Below are positions 16,330-24,074 of a DNA stretch of 64,000 nucleotides, piece by piece. This DNA is from Segatella copri (GTDB taxonomy: Bacteria; Bacteroidota; Bacteroidia; Bacteroidales; Bacteroidaceae): assembly GCF_019249655.2 (NCBI RefSeq), contig NZ_CP137557.1, positions 2,327,001 to 2,391,000 of the forward strand. Reading direction: 5' to 3'. The notes under the pieces are model-generated. The model made no database searches. It was given only the letters and a program-made list of their open reading frames with translations, and had not been told where the DNA came from. Position 1 is the first letter of the stretch. Each line of letters starts with the position of its first letter. Made by a program: the position numbers and the translations under genes.

Positions 16330-17010
16330 ATGAACGCATTGCTTAATGCGCATACCAAACGAGGTTGCGATTCACCTCCTCACATTGGATTTGCCTCCAA
16401 TGTCTCCCCCGAAGCCCAAAGCTCACAAACAGGGGTGTCCTCGGAATATGTCCAGCAGGAAGGTTACAACTGGTTTGTTCTTCGTGCTACTTATAACAGG
16501 GTAAATGCAGCCGTAGAGAAAGCAAAGAAGAATGATATTAAGACATACGTGCCGATGCACTATGTACTAAAAGTGATTGCTGGGAAGAAGAAGCGAATAC
16601 AACAGCCTCTTCTTCCCAACTTTCTTTTTATATACGCCACAAGGGAACAATCAGACAGTTTTGTGAAAAAGACAGTTGATGCCCCAATCTCTTTTATAAA
16701 ATATTATTTGGATAAGACGCTTCCTCCAGAGGCAAACGGTAAAAATCCTCCGCTTATTATACCATACAATGCAATGATAAATTTTATCAAAGCAACAAGT
16801 ACTGATAGTGAGCATGTACGCATTGTTACAGCGGAACAGTGTCACTATAAAAGTGGAGATAAAGTACGAGTAATAGCTGGTGACTTCAAGGGAGTGGTTG
16901 GAAAAGTTGCCAGAATAGCAGGACAACAAAGAATTGTTGTTGAGATCTCGGGATTGTGCCTTGTCGCTACTGCGTATATTCCTACTGATTTTATTGAGAT
17001 TGTCAAATAA
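16330..17010 (+). CDS. upxY: UpxY/NusG-family transcription antiterminator
   Basis: A 226-residue protein with an N-terminal extension of about 45 residues, a NusG NGN domain (about 46-155; NWFVLRATYNRVNAAVEKAK, then PLLPNFLFIYA), and a KOW domain (about 170-220; SGDKVRVIAGDFKGVVGKV). These are the parts of UpxY proteins, NusG paralogues that associate with RNA polymerase and read through terminators in the leader of their own capsule operons. Here it sits between a terminator-bearing leader and ermF, 39 bases upstream of ermF. It likely promotes transcription of ermF. The ATG at 16330 is the only in-frame start near the leader terminator. Confidence 0.85.
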   Translation: MNALLNAHTKRGCDSPPHIGFASNVSPEAQSSQTGVSSEYVQQEGYNWFVLRATYNRVNAAVEKAKKNDIKTYVPMHYVLKVIAGKKKRIQQPLLPNFLFIYATREQSDSFVKKTVDAPISFIKYYLDKTLPPEANGKNPPLIIPYNAMINFIKATSTDSEHVRIVTAEQCHYKSGDKVRVIAGDFKGVVGKVARIAGQQRIVVEISGLCLVATAYIPTDFIEIVK

Positions 17011-17049
17011 TGCCGAAAGGCATATTGTTTAATTTAAATTTTTTATTTT

Positions 17050-17853
17050 ATGAAGACAAAAAAGAAATTGCCCGTTCGTTTTACGGGTCAGCACTTTACT
17101 ATTGATAAAGTGCTAATAAAAGATGCAATAAGACAAGCAAATATAAGTAATCAGGATACGGTTTTAGATATTGGGGCAGGCAAGGGGTTTCTTACTGTTC
17201 ATTTATTAAAAATCGCCAACAATGTTGTTGCTATTGAAAACGACACAGCTTTGGTTGAACATTTACGAAAATTATTTTCTGATGCCCGAAATGTTCAAGT
17301 TGTCGGTTGTGATTTTAGGAATTTTGCAGTTCCGAAATTTCCTTTCAAAGTGGTGTCAAATATTCCTTATGGCATTACTTCCGATATTTTCAAAATCCTG
17401 ATGTTTGAGAGTCTTGGAAATTTTCTGGGAGGTTCCATTGTCCTTCAATTAGAACCTACACAAAAGTTATTTTCGAGGAAGCTTTACAATCCATATACCG
17501 TTTTCTATCATACTTTTTTTGATTTGAAACTTGTCTATGAGGTAGGTCCTGAAAGTTTCTTGCCACCGCCAACTGTCAAATCAGCCCTGTTAAACATTAA
17601 AAGAAAACACTTATTTTTTGATTTTAAGTTTAAAGCCAAATACTTAGCATTTATTTCCTGTCTGTTAGAGAAACCTGATTTATCTGTAAAAACAGCTTTA
17701 AAGTCGATTTTCAGGAAAAGTCAGGTCAGGTCAATTTCGGAAAAATTCGGTTTAAACCTTAATGCTCAAATTGTTTGTTTGTCTCCAAGTCAATGGTTAA
17801 ACTGTTTTTTGGAAATGCTGGAAGTTGTCCCTGAAAAATTTCATCCTTCGTAG
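17050..17853 (+). CDS. ermF: 23S rRNA (adenine-N6) dimethyltransferase ErmF, macrolide resistance
   Basis: A 267-residue protein. It dimethylates an adenine in 23S rRNA domain V (A2058 in E. coli numbering), giving resistance to macrolides, lincosamides and streptogramin B. It has the SAM-binding motif VLDIGAGKGFLT, the IENDTALVEHL acidic loop and the NIPYGITSDIFKI catalytic block (NIPY), and a C-terminal KSQVRSISEKFG. The start MKTKKKLPVRF and the overall length match the ErmF type found in Bacteroides transposons. It follows upxY by 39 bases, with a small TGCC-GAAA-GGCA hairpin in the gap and no promoter seen there, so it is likely transcribed from the upxY promoter. Confidence 0.95.
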   Translation: MKTKKKLPVRFTGQHFTIDKVLIKDAIRQANISNQDTVLDIGAGKGFLTVHLLKIANNVVAIENDTALVEHLRKLFSDARNVQVVGCDFRNFAVPKFPFKVVSNIPYGITSDIFKILMFESLGNFLGGSIVLQLEPTQKLFSRKLYNPYTVFYHTFFDLKLVYEVGPESFLPPPTVKSALLNIKRKHLFFDFKFKAKYLAFISCLLEKPDLSVKTALKSIFRKSQVRSISEKFGLNLNAQIVCLSPSQWLNCFLEMLEVVPEKFHPS

Positions 17854-18177
17854 TTCAAAGTCGGGTGGTTGTCAAGATGATTTTTTTGGTTTGGTGTCGT
17901 CTTTTTTTAAGCTGCCGCATAACGGCTGGCAAATTGGCGATGGAGCCGACTTTTAGCACAAATGTTGAATAGAATTACTAATCTTCAACATTGCACAAAA
18001 GTTCAACCTCAAATCCGCAACCGCCCTCATAAGATGACACAGAGGTCAAAAAGGTAGCGACACTGTGGCAAAAGAGGGTGCAACGCAGCAAAAATCGCCA
18101 CAAAGACGCATTAAATCCCCTTACCCCACCATGCGACTTGAGGCAATACGCAAAATCACGACCATAAGTTGTCGGTG
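17854..18177. other. Non-coding region between ermF and the IS1380 transposase
   Basis: No credible gene is seen. Two T-runs (17880-17887 and 17903-17910) may help end ermF transcription, though no clean stem precedes them. A 9-bp inverted repeat, AATGTTGAA / TTCAACATT (17961-17992), has no U-tract. The IS end should fall near 18100-18178, but no terminal repeat could be matched to the hairpin at 19534-19558. Confidence 0.45.
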
Positions 18178-19464
18178 TCATCCAAAGTCATTCTGGAACA
18201 CATCAGCATAAGCGTTGTTGCATGAATAGATATTCAGCACATACTGCCTTGATGTCCTGACCCATTTGGCTGGCACAGAGATGAACTTGAAGACAAACGC
18301 CTTGATGCGGCTTGTTGCTTTGAGTCCGAACCTCTTCACGTCAAGCCTCGCCATGATGAATTTATAGAAGTTGCGTATGAGTGCCGTAAGCAGAAGAAAC
18401 ACCGTGTTTTCTCCCATGAAGGATTTTGGAAGCCTGTTCCAGCCGAATCCGTTATTCATTTCATCGAAGATGCGTTCCTTCCCTCCACGGAGGTTATAGA
18501 ATTTGACAATCTCTTTCTCGGAAGACTCGTAGTCATTTGTAAGGATGCAGCGGTAGGTGTATTCGCCTTCCCACAGGTCAATCTCACCGTCAATTCGCTT
18601 CTGCCTTTGGATTACAAGACGGTATGCCCTCCCTTTCCATTTCTCAACAAGAATGGAGTTCAGTTCAAACTCAATGCCGCCCAGTTCCTCTCTCTTCCAC
18701 CCTCTGAGTGCAAAGATGTCATCGTAGAGCGAACCGCAGCGGTTGGCGCGGATATAGAAAGTCATGCAATGCTTTCCGACCTCTTCCACAATTTCCTCTG
18801 AGCAGGATCCGCAATCTGCCCTGAAACGATTGACTGTCAATCCTTTCTGTTCAATCCTCTCAAAGAATCTCCTCAACGTGTCCTTCTGGTGGAAACGAAC
18901 GTTAGTGTTGCCGTCGCTGTTCTCTATGCCGACAATCATGTCGCCAATGACAGCCACACCTGGACGGTACCCGAGAAACTTCTTGTATGTGGGTTTCGCA
19001 TCAAACTTCTCAGCCTCTATGAACTGGTGGTCGAAGTCAACGTCATACCCCTCGCCCTCTTTCAGCTGCCCTGTGGACAATAGGCAATTGAGGAGCAGTG
19101 TATTCAGCATGTCTGCCGTGTTGAAGTCGTAGGTCTTGCCAGTGTCGGATGTGTAGGAAATGTTATCCTGGGTCAGTTCCTTTATGGCTCTGAGAATCGT
19201 GTCGGCACTGCATGTGCGAAGTGTCGGATGAAGCGAGAGGTGATACATCAGATGAGTGGTGACATCCTCTATGCATGAGCCGCCACAGAAATAAACGCTC
19301 ATAAGCGAACGGATGATTTCGCTGTATTGATAACCATACAGCCTACATCTCATACCGAGGGTTGAGTCGATTACAGATGAGAGATTGGAGTCAAATTGCT
19401 CCATTATTGAAAAAATTCCTCCAAAAGGAGAGAGTTTCTCAGATTTTATTGCTACCTTTGCCAT
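18178..19464 (-). CDS. IS1380-family transposase
   Basis: A 428-residue DDE transposase of the IS1380 type found in many Bacteroidales. The motifs DFDHQFIEAEKFDAKPTYK (first Asp region), VNRFRADCGSCSEE (second Asp) and GGKERIFDEMNNGFGWNR (catalytic Glu) are in place. The gene is intact and starts at the ATG at 19464. It lies between ermF and the relaxase module, on the strand opposite to ermF. Confidence 0.88.
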   Translation of the reverse strand: MAKVAIKSEKLSPFGGIFSIMEQFDSNLSSVIDSTLGMRCRLYGYQYSEIIRSLMSVYFCGGSCIEDVTTHLMYHLSLHPTLRTCSADTILRAIKELTQDNISYTSDTGKTYDFNTADMLNTLLLNCLLSTGQLKEGEGYDVDFDHQFIEAEKFDAKPTYKKFLGYRPGVAVIGDMIVGIENSDGNTNVRFHQKDTLRRFFERIEQKGLTVNRFRADCGSCSEEIVEEVGKHCMTFYIRANRCGSLYDDIFALRGWKREELGGIEFELNSILVEKWKGRAYRLVIQRQKRIDGEIDLWEGEYTYRCILTNDYESSEKEIVKFYNLRGGKERIFDEMNNGFGWNRLPKSFMGENTVFLLLTALIRNFYKFIMARLDVKRFGLKATSRIKAFVFKFISVPAKWVRTSRQYVLNIYSCNNAYADVFQNDFG

Positions 19465-19558
19465 GTCTGTCGGGTTTGATACATATTTTGATTTGCAACA
19501 CTAAGATAGGTGAAAAATCTGACATGGCAAAATCCTGAGCAACTTTTTGTTGCTCAGG
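18178..19558 (-). mobile_element. IS1380-family insertion sequence (approximate limits)
   Basis: The transposase gene plus the upstream end, which carries a near-perfect hairpin (CCTGAGCAAC-TTTTT-GTTGCTCAGG, 19534-19558). The hairpin may block incoming transcription or be part of the IS end. The 3' limit is not resolved. The truncated-looking gene that begins at 19584 suggests the IS interrupted it. Confidence 0.6.
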
Positions 19559-19583
19559 TACTTATAAAATAAGTTAAACTAAA

Positions 19584-19946
19584 ATGCTGCGGAATTTAGG
19601 ATATCTTGAAGAAGAACGTAATGAACAAATTAGAAAAGAAAATGAGAGACGATTCCAACAAGAGCAACAAAGGATAAACAATCAACGTCTTCATGAGATT
19701 AATGAACGTAATCGCATTGCTTTAGAACGGGAAAATGCGAGGAGAAGAGCAGAGGAAAAAAGAAAAGCGGAACAAAAGCGAAAAGAAACCAGTCGCACAA
19801 ACACAAATGTTCCTCCGTCGCAACCGAAGAATAATCGTTGGTCAATAGGCTCTAATCCAACTCTTCTTCCACGAGCAACCTCATCAAAAACAGCAACTAC
19901 AAAAACAAACTCATCTAATAAAACCGATGGAAAAGAGGGAAAGTAA
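19584..19946 (+). CDS. Lys/Arg/Glu-rich hypothetical protein, possibly an IS-truncated remnant
   Basis: A 120-residue protein. Its first 75 residues form a highly charged helix (QQRINNQRLHEINERNRIAL, RRAEEKRKAEQKRKE), and the tail is Ser/Thr/Asn-rich. The ATG is only 26 bases from the IS end, and no promoter or ribosome-binding site stands out, so it may be the 3' part of a gene interrupted by the IS. It is followed by a strong terminator. No function can be assigned. Confidence 0.45.
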   Translation: MLRNLGYLEEERNEQIRKENERRFQQEQQRINNQRLHEINERNRIALERENARRRAEEKRKAEQKRKETSRTNTNVPPSQPKNNRWSIGSNPTLLPRATSSKTATTKTNSSNKTDGKEGK

Positions 19947-19975
19947 GTAATCTTATTGCAAAATGAATTGTATAT

Positions 19976-20009
19976 GCAGTCAATCGCCAGTCGGTTGGCT
20001 GCATTTTTT
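19976..20009 (+). terminator. Intrinsic terminator between the plus-strand gene and the mob genes
   Basis: GCAGTCAATCG pairs with CGGTTGGCTGC across a short loop, followed by ATTTTTTC. It ends transcription of the plus-strand 19584-19946 gene; the hairpin also lies just downstream of the minus-strand mob operon. Confidence 0.75.
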
Positions 20010-20026
20010 CTGTGTGCAAGGATGGT

Positions 20027-20182
20027 CTATTCGCCACCGATGGAGGGGCGGTTAGCACCGCTCGCCTCCAGATAGTCGTTTACTGCGTCACGCATGGTGA
20101 ACTCTCTCATGCCTGTCTTTGCCCAGTAGATAAGGGCATCAACAGCGGCTTTTCTTGCCTTGCTGTATTCGTTGTCTGTCAT
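20027..20182 (-). CDS. Small protein at the end of the mobilization operon
   Basis: A 51-residue ORF, MTDNEYSKARKAAVDALIYW followed by AKTGMREFTMRD and ending SIGGE. It is in the same direction as the mob genes, 21 bases after the MobC-like gene, and ends before the terminator at 19976. The Lys/Ala/Asp-rich helical character fits a small accessory or regulatory protein. No homology is recognised. Confidence 0.5.
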   Translation of the reverse strand: MTDNEYSKARKAAVDALIYWAKTGMREFTMRDAVNDYLEASGANRPSIGGE

Positions 20183-20203
20183 GATTCTGATGTTTTGAGT
20201 TTT

Positions 20204-20752
20204 CTAAAAAAGTGTGATGCATATCCAAATGGTGATTTCAACAAAGATGATAGACCAACTTAGGAAAGCCAAGCCGAACATCCAGGCATAGGTGCTACCG
20301 TTGAAGTATGCACCCTCCTCGATATTGCGGATTCGTTTAAGCTCTTTCTGCTGGTGAGTGAACAGGTCGTTTATCCGCTTCTCATGCTCGTCAAGGGCTT
20401 GCTTGAAAGCAGAAATGGCGGTGTTGTTCCGCTTATCCAACTGGGCAACTCCTTCATCGTTGATGCCGACTTTGAGGTTGCTCTGCTCTGCCTTGACTAT
20501 GGCATGGCATATACTATCCACGATGTTGTCCGTGCTCCTGTGGGCAGCCATAAGTGCCACTTTCGTTGATTCCAACCTCCGATAGGCATTGCCCAGTTCC
20601 TCCTTTGCCTCATAGAGTGCTTTCTTGGCTGATTCAATCTCTTTCAGGGTCACTTTGATTTCTTCCTTGCCACTCTCGATGTTCTCGTCCTCCTGCATCT
20701 GATTGTACAGGTTAAGCACATCCTGTGTGGCATCTTTCTTGTTTCTTCCCAT
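20204..20752 (-). CDS. MobC-like membrane-anchored coiled-coil mobilization protein
   Basis: A 182-residue protein with a charged helical region of about 120 residues (EEIKVTLKEIESAKKALYEA and following heptads) and a C-terminal transmembrane segment (YAWMFGLAFLSWSIIFVEIT). It follows the relaxase gene by 19 bases. Mobilizable Bacteroides elements often carry a small third mob gene whose product assists relaxosome docking at the membrane. The role is from position and topology. Confidence 0.55.
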   Translation of the reverse strand: MGRNKKDATQDVLNLYNQMQEDENIESGKEEIKVTLKEIESAKKALYEAKEELGNAYRRLESTKVALMAAHRSTDNIVDSICHAIVKAEQSNLKVGINDEGVAQLDKRNNTAISAFKQALDEHEKRINDLFTHQQKELKRIRNIEEGAYFNGSTYAWMFGLAFLSWSIIFVEITIWICITLF

Positions 20753-20771
20753 ACCGTTCTTGTTTGAAAAG

Positions 20772-22037
20772 TTATCGTTTCATGCCTCTCTTTATCGGCT
20801 TGCAGAGTGTGTTTGCTTGCATTGCGCAACGTCTTGCCCATTCACGGTCATCATCGTCCTTATCACGTCCCCAGCCACTGCCAGGACTGCCACCGCCACC
20901 ACATGACTCAGACATCGATGTGGCAGCATCAAGGTAGTTCATGAAGAGCAGCATGGCTACATTCAGAATGTCAGTGTGGCTTGCGGATCCATTCTCGGGA
21001 ACTTCGATACAACTGTTCATCGTGTCGTAAGCAGTTCTCGGCATGACTATGCTGAAACGCTCACCATCGACTTCAATAATCTTTCTCAATCCGGCAGGAA
21101 GGTCAGGTTTGGCAACATTGCTTGTACGAGACAGACCACCTTGCGATGCCGTATTTCTGCTGTCCAATGTGGTAGCGTTTGAAACAGAAGGAGAAGGTCT
21201 TTGACCAACTGCAACAGGTGTTGGCTGAGGGTGCAGCTTGCGGAAGGTATTCCCGATTTTCGATGCGGTGAGATTCCTTCCTACACCCAGTTCGGAAGCC
21301 TTGATGGTAGTTTTTCCGAACTTGAAGCGGTAGCCATGCACCCTGCCTTGACCATTCTTGTCACGGATAAGCTCGATGTCATATCCCTTTGCCCTCAATC
21401 GGTCGGCATATTCATCCCAATCAAAGAACGGCATTGAACGCAGCACATCCATACAGGCTTTGGTCACCTCTGCAATGCGTTCCTGACGAATATCCATGGC
21501 ATCCTTCCAACCATGACGCTGATTGATGGCTTTCGCAGCCATCACGGCACGCTCACCGATGAACTTCACATCATTGAGATTACCGTCCATGTCGATGCGG
21601 TTCACCACCAGATGCAGGTGGGGAATGCCACTCTTGGAGTCACGGTGAAGGGCGGCAAAATATTGTGAGTTGGCTATGTTGGTCGGCTTGACCGAAGTTG
21701 CAGCCTTGCCTTTCTTCTTGCCGATGTGGTTCACCTTGGAGATACCATCCATCTCACGAATGAACTCGTCAAGGAATCTTCTCCAGTCCTCCATAGTCCA
21801 GTTACGTGCCTCCTCCTCAGATGGGGAAAGCTCAAAGCGGATGGACGTCAGTTCGATGGGCTTCTTGGCATACCTCTGCTTGAACATGGACTGATGCAGC
21901 ACCATCTCGTCCCACATGCCCATCGGCGGCAGACCCTCGCTGAGATGGTTGGTCTTGACGATGTCCGCGCGATTGTTTTTGGTTGCGTAATTGGTCATTG
22001 CCTGACCATGCTGAATTGCTGACGCTTTTGCTATCAT
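20772..22037 (-). CDS. mobB: Relaxase/mobilization protein (MobP-type)
   Basis: A 421-residue relaxase that nicks the element at oriT to start its transfer. The N-terminus carries a candidate catalytic Tyr (AMTNYATKNN), and motif III with the metal-binding histidines is GIPHLHLVVNRIDMDG around residues 138-152. The C-terminal part has a Gly-rich stretch (SCGGGGSPGSGWG) and a basic tail. It overlaps the upstream accessory gene by four bases (ATGA), so the two are coupled. The symbol follows common naming in related mobilizable elements. Confidence 0.82.
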   Translation of the reverse strand: MIAKASAIQHGQAMTNYATKNNRADIVKTNHLSEGLPPMGMWDEMVLHQSMFKQRYAKKPIELTSIRFELSPSEEEARNWTMEDWRRFLDEFIREMDGISKVNHIGKKKGKAATSVKPTNIANSQYFAALHRDSKSGIPHLHLVVNRIDMDGNLNDVKFIGERAVMAAKAINQRHGWKDAMDIRQERIAEVTKACMDVLRSMPFFDWDEYADRLRAKGYDIELIRDKNGQGRVHGYRFKFGKTTIKASELGVGRNLTASKIGNTFRKLHPQPTPVAVGQRPSPSVSNATTLDSRNTASQGGLSRTSNVAKPDLPAGLRKIIEVDGERFSIVMPRTAYDTMNSCIEVPENGSASHTDILNVAMLLFMNYLDAATSMSESCGGGGSPGSGWGRDKDDDDREWARRCAMQANTLCKPIKRGMKR

Positions 22038-22429
22038 AACATATCCAAGAATTTGTCTCTAATGCGGCTCAATTCCTCTATCAGGGTGTTGATGCCTTGA
22101 AGCCAACGTTCCATGAAGTCGGCTCTCTTGAAGAGTTTTAGTCTCTCGGTCTGTGGCAGGGCATGAAGCGCATTGCGCACATAAACCAGTTCAGACCTTG
22201 CCCCGATTAAGCCCTTCAAGGCTTCCTCCTGCTCTGCGGTCATGGGTAGGGATGGCTTGTGTCCGATGCCTAAGTCATGAAGATATGTGCTCTTGCTCCT
22301 GCCTGACAGTCGGGCATTATGTACTACCAAGTCGTAGTGTTCTTCTGTGAAACGAACGTCAATGTGTCTGGTCTTCGGAGGTCTCTTCCTTGAGGTTTTC
22401 TCCGTGTTGTTATTCTTGTCTTTTGTCAT
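22034..22429 (-). CDS. mobA: Mobilization accessory protein (MobA-like, ribbon-helix-helix type)
   Basis: A 131-residue basic protein. Its N-terminal half has the DVRFTEEHYDLVVHNARLSG and KSTYLHDLGIGHK segments of ribbon-helix-helix mobilization accessory proteins that bind oriT and position the relaxase. It ends in an overlap with the relaxase start. The oriT probably lies in the 230 bases upstream. Confidence 0.75.
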   Translation of the reverse strand: MTKDKNNNTEKTSRKRPPKTRHIDVRFTEEHYDLVVHNARLSGRSKSTYLHDLGIGHKPSLPMTAEQEEALKGLIGARSELVYVRNALHALPQTERLKLFKRADFMERWLQGINTLIEELSRIRDKFLDML

Positions 22430-22501
22430 TGTAGATGGGGTTTATAAAGTTTATACTTGATATAACAGGACAGCCAATGTGAGCCTGCGAACATTCAAGA
22501 A

Positions 22502-22547
22502 TGCCAGTAGGAAGCGGTGGGCGAAGCGAAACCGTCTGACACTGGTA
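22502..22547 (+). other. Candidate oriT region
   Basis: The gap upstream of the mob genes contains GCCAGTA and CTGGTAC about 35 bases apart, flanking GCGGTGGGCGAAGCGAAACCG, an imperfect inverted repeat (CGGT/ACCG). Such a compact GC-rich inverted repeat near the mob genes is what oriT looks like in Bacteroides mobilizable elements. The nick site is not determined. Confidence 0.35.
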
Positions 22548-22659
22548 CTTCTTGTTTAGACCTCCGAAAAAAAACTACGGCTAATAGAGGTAGCGGCTTC
22601 TGGATAGCTTGCCTGTCGGGAACGTCAATAGTCGAAATAAGGGAAAAGTAGAGATGACA

Positions 22660-23502
22660 TCATGAGTGACTTGGGGTGATATGCGCGCCATGTCTCTCCG
22701 TGTGATCCTCGCATCGTCCTTCATGGGGCGGTGGCTGCAAGAGGTTGCCCTCGTCATCATAGACAGGAGACGGCAGCAACTCAATGGGTGATGCCCCTTC
22801 TCCTTGATTGCAGTCATCTTCTGACGGCTGTCCAACCTCATACTCAAAATGGTCATCACCTTCCTTTTCCCTTTGTTTGAAGTCTTGTGGTATCGGAGAA
22901 GGATCTGAAAGTCCATCCCCGATAACATGAGAATTAACGAAAGGGGAAGAGGTATTATAAGAGGCAGGAACATGGGGCTGCAGAATGTCAGTAGTGGCAG
23001 GATTGACGCTGCTGTCTTTCTGCTGACCTATGCCATTGGAAAGATTGCCTTCCGAAGAGCAAGCGGTATCGGATGGGACATTGGACACCGATTCCTCTTG
23101 GGTGGCGGAAGTCACGGATTGACGGTTGTAGAAGGGGTTCTTGATGGCTTCCTTGATGCCGTCAACGTACCAGAAGGCGATGCATAGTATCGTATGTATG
23201 GAGGTGCGGTTGTTCCTCTCGGTTGAGAGGATGCCCACCTGATTGAACAGTTCCACCACCTTTGCCGCTGTCTTGCGGTCACACTTCCAAAGGGCAGACA
23301 GCTCAACGGTAGAGATGGCAAACTGCCCGATGGAGAGAGAAGCGGAGAAGCCTGTCTTCAGATAAACACTTGGCTTGGTGGATGCCATTGATACAAAAGT
23401 GCCGAAGGCGGTCATGCGGTGGAAGCCCTGCCTGTCATCCTTCAAGAAATCGAGCTGTTCCTTGGTCAGCAGGATTCCGTATTTTATGCTTTGGTTACTC
23501 AT
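22660..23502 (-). CDS. Winged-helix-type DNA-binding protein of the mobilizable element (unknown)
   Basis: A 280-residue protein. The first 130 residues look like a winged-helix DNA-binding domain (STVELSALWKCDRKTAAKVV then ELFNQVGILSTERNN is helix-turn-helix-like). The C-terminal half is Ser/Pro/Glu-rich and likely disordered (EGNLSNGIGQQKDSSVNPAT). It lies between the candidate oriT and the Xis-like gene and may be a replication or transfer regulator. No clear Rep motif is seen. Confidence 0.6.
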   Translation of the reverse strand: MSNQSIKYGILLTKEQLDFLKDDRQGFHRMTAFGTFVSMASTKPSVYLKTGFSASLSIGQFAISTVELSALWKCDRKTAAKVVELFNQVGILSTERNNRTSIHTILCIAFWYVDGIKEAIKNPFYNRQSVTSATQEESVSNVPSDTACSSEGNLSNGIGQQKDSSVNPATTDILQPHVPASYNTSSPFVNSHVIGDGLSDPSPIPQDFKQREKEGDDHFEYEVGQPSEDDCNQGEGASPIELLPSPVYDDEGNLLQPPPHEGRCEDHTERHGAHITPSHS

Positions 23503-23599
23503 CTTGAAAAACTGATTATTAGTGAAACGGATTACTCAGCAAAGAAAGAATGAATAGTTTCTCTTTCCCCTTTCGTAAAAAGTAGATTACATGATTCTC

Positions 23600-24049
23600 T
23601 TATCCGTCATGCCATTCTTCCCCATCAGGATTTTTCTCGCCCTTGACCCTCTTCATGGAGGCAGGCTTGTTCTTCTTGCTTTTCTGCAACATTGCCAGAT
23701 GAGCCTCGAAGTCTGCCTGTTCCTCCTGGGTCGATTCGTAAGGCTTGTCCCATGAGCCACCTGCCTCAATCCATTTTATCAGCTGGTCTTTGAAGAAGTA
23801 GAGCGTGTTCCCTCTCTTGTAGAAAGGAATGCGCCTTTCAGATGTGTAAGCATAAAGCGATGAGACTTTCTTTCGGACGAAGGCACTTGCCTCTCTGATG
23901 TCCATAAGAACATGGTCATTCTCGCTCGGAGCATTGCCTATTCTCTGACCAATGTCATCAAGACGAGTCATCATCGTATTGACCTTTGTCAGAAGTTCGC
24001 CAACTGCACTGGGCAGTTGGTCGAACGATAATGATTTGTTTTCTTCCAT
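23600..24049 (-). CDS. Xis-like helix-turn-helix protein of the mobilizable element
   Basis: A 149-residue protein with a central excisionase-type helix-turn-helix (MDIREASAFVRKKVSSLYAY, then IPFYKRGNTLYFFKDQLIKW). It closely parallels the ICE's own 33718-34095 protein, with the same short N-terminal F+QLP start, DxREAxxF helix and FF+D-LIKW ending. Such proteins bend DNA at att sites to favour excision. It is 25 bases below the integrase gene. The C-terminal tail is longer than in the ICE copy. Confidence 0.75.
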   Translation of the reverse strand: MEENKSLSFDQLPSAVGELLTKVNTMMTRLDDIGQRIGNAPSENDHVLMDIREASAFVRKKVSSLYAYTSERRIPFYKRGNTLYFFKDQLIKWIEAGGSWDKPYESTQEEQADFEAHLAMLQKSKKNKPASMKRVKGEKNPDGEEWHDG

Positions 24050-24074
24050 TTGTTATCCTGATTATGTTTTTCAC

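Noticed and set aside
18100-19583. Exact IS1380 terminal repeats
   Set aside because: I could not match the palindrome at 19534-19558 to any sequence at the other end, so limits are left approximate.
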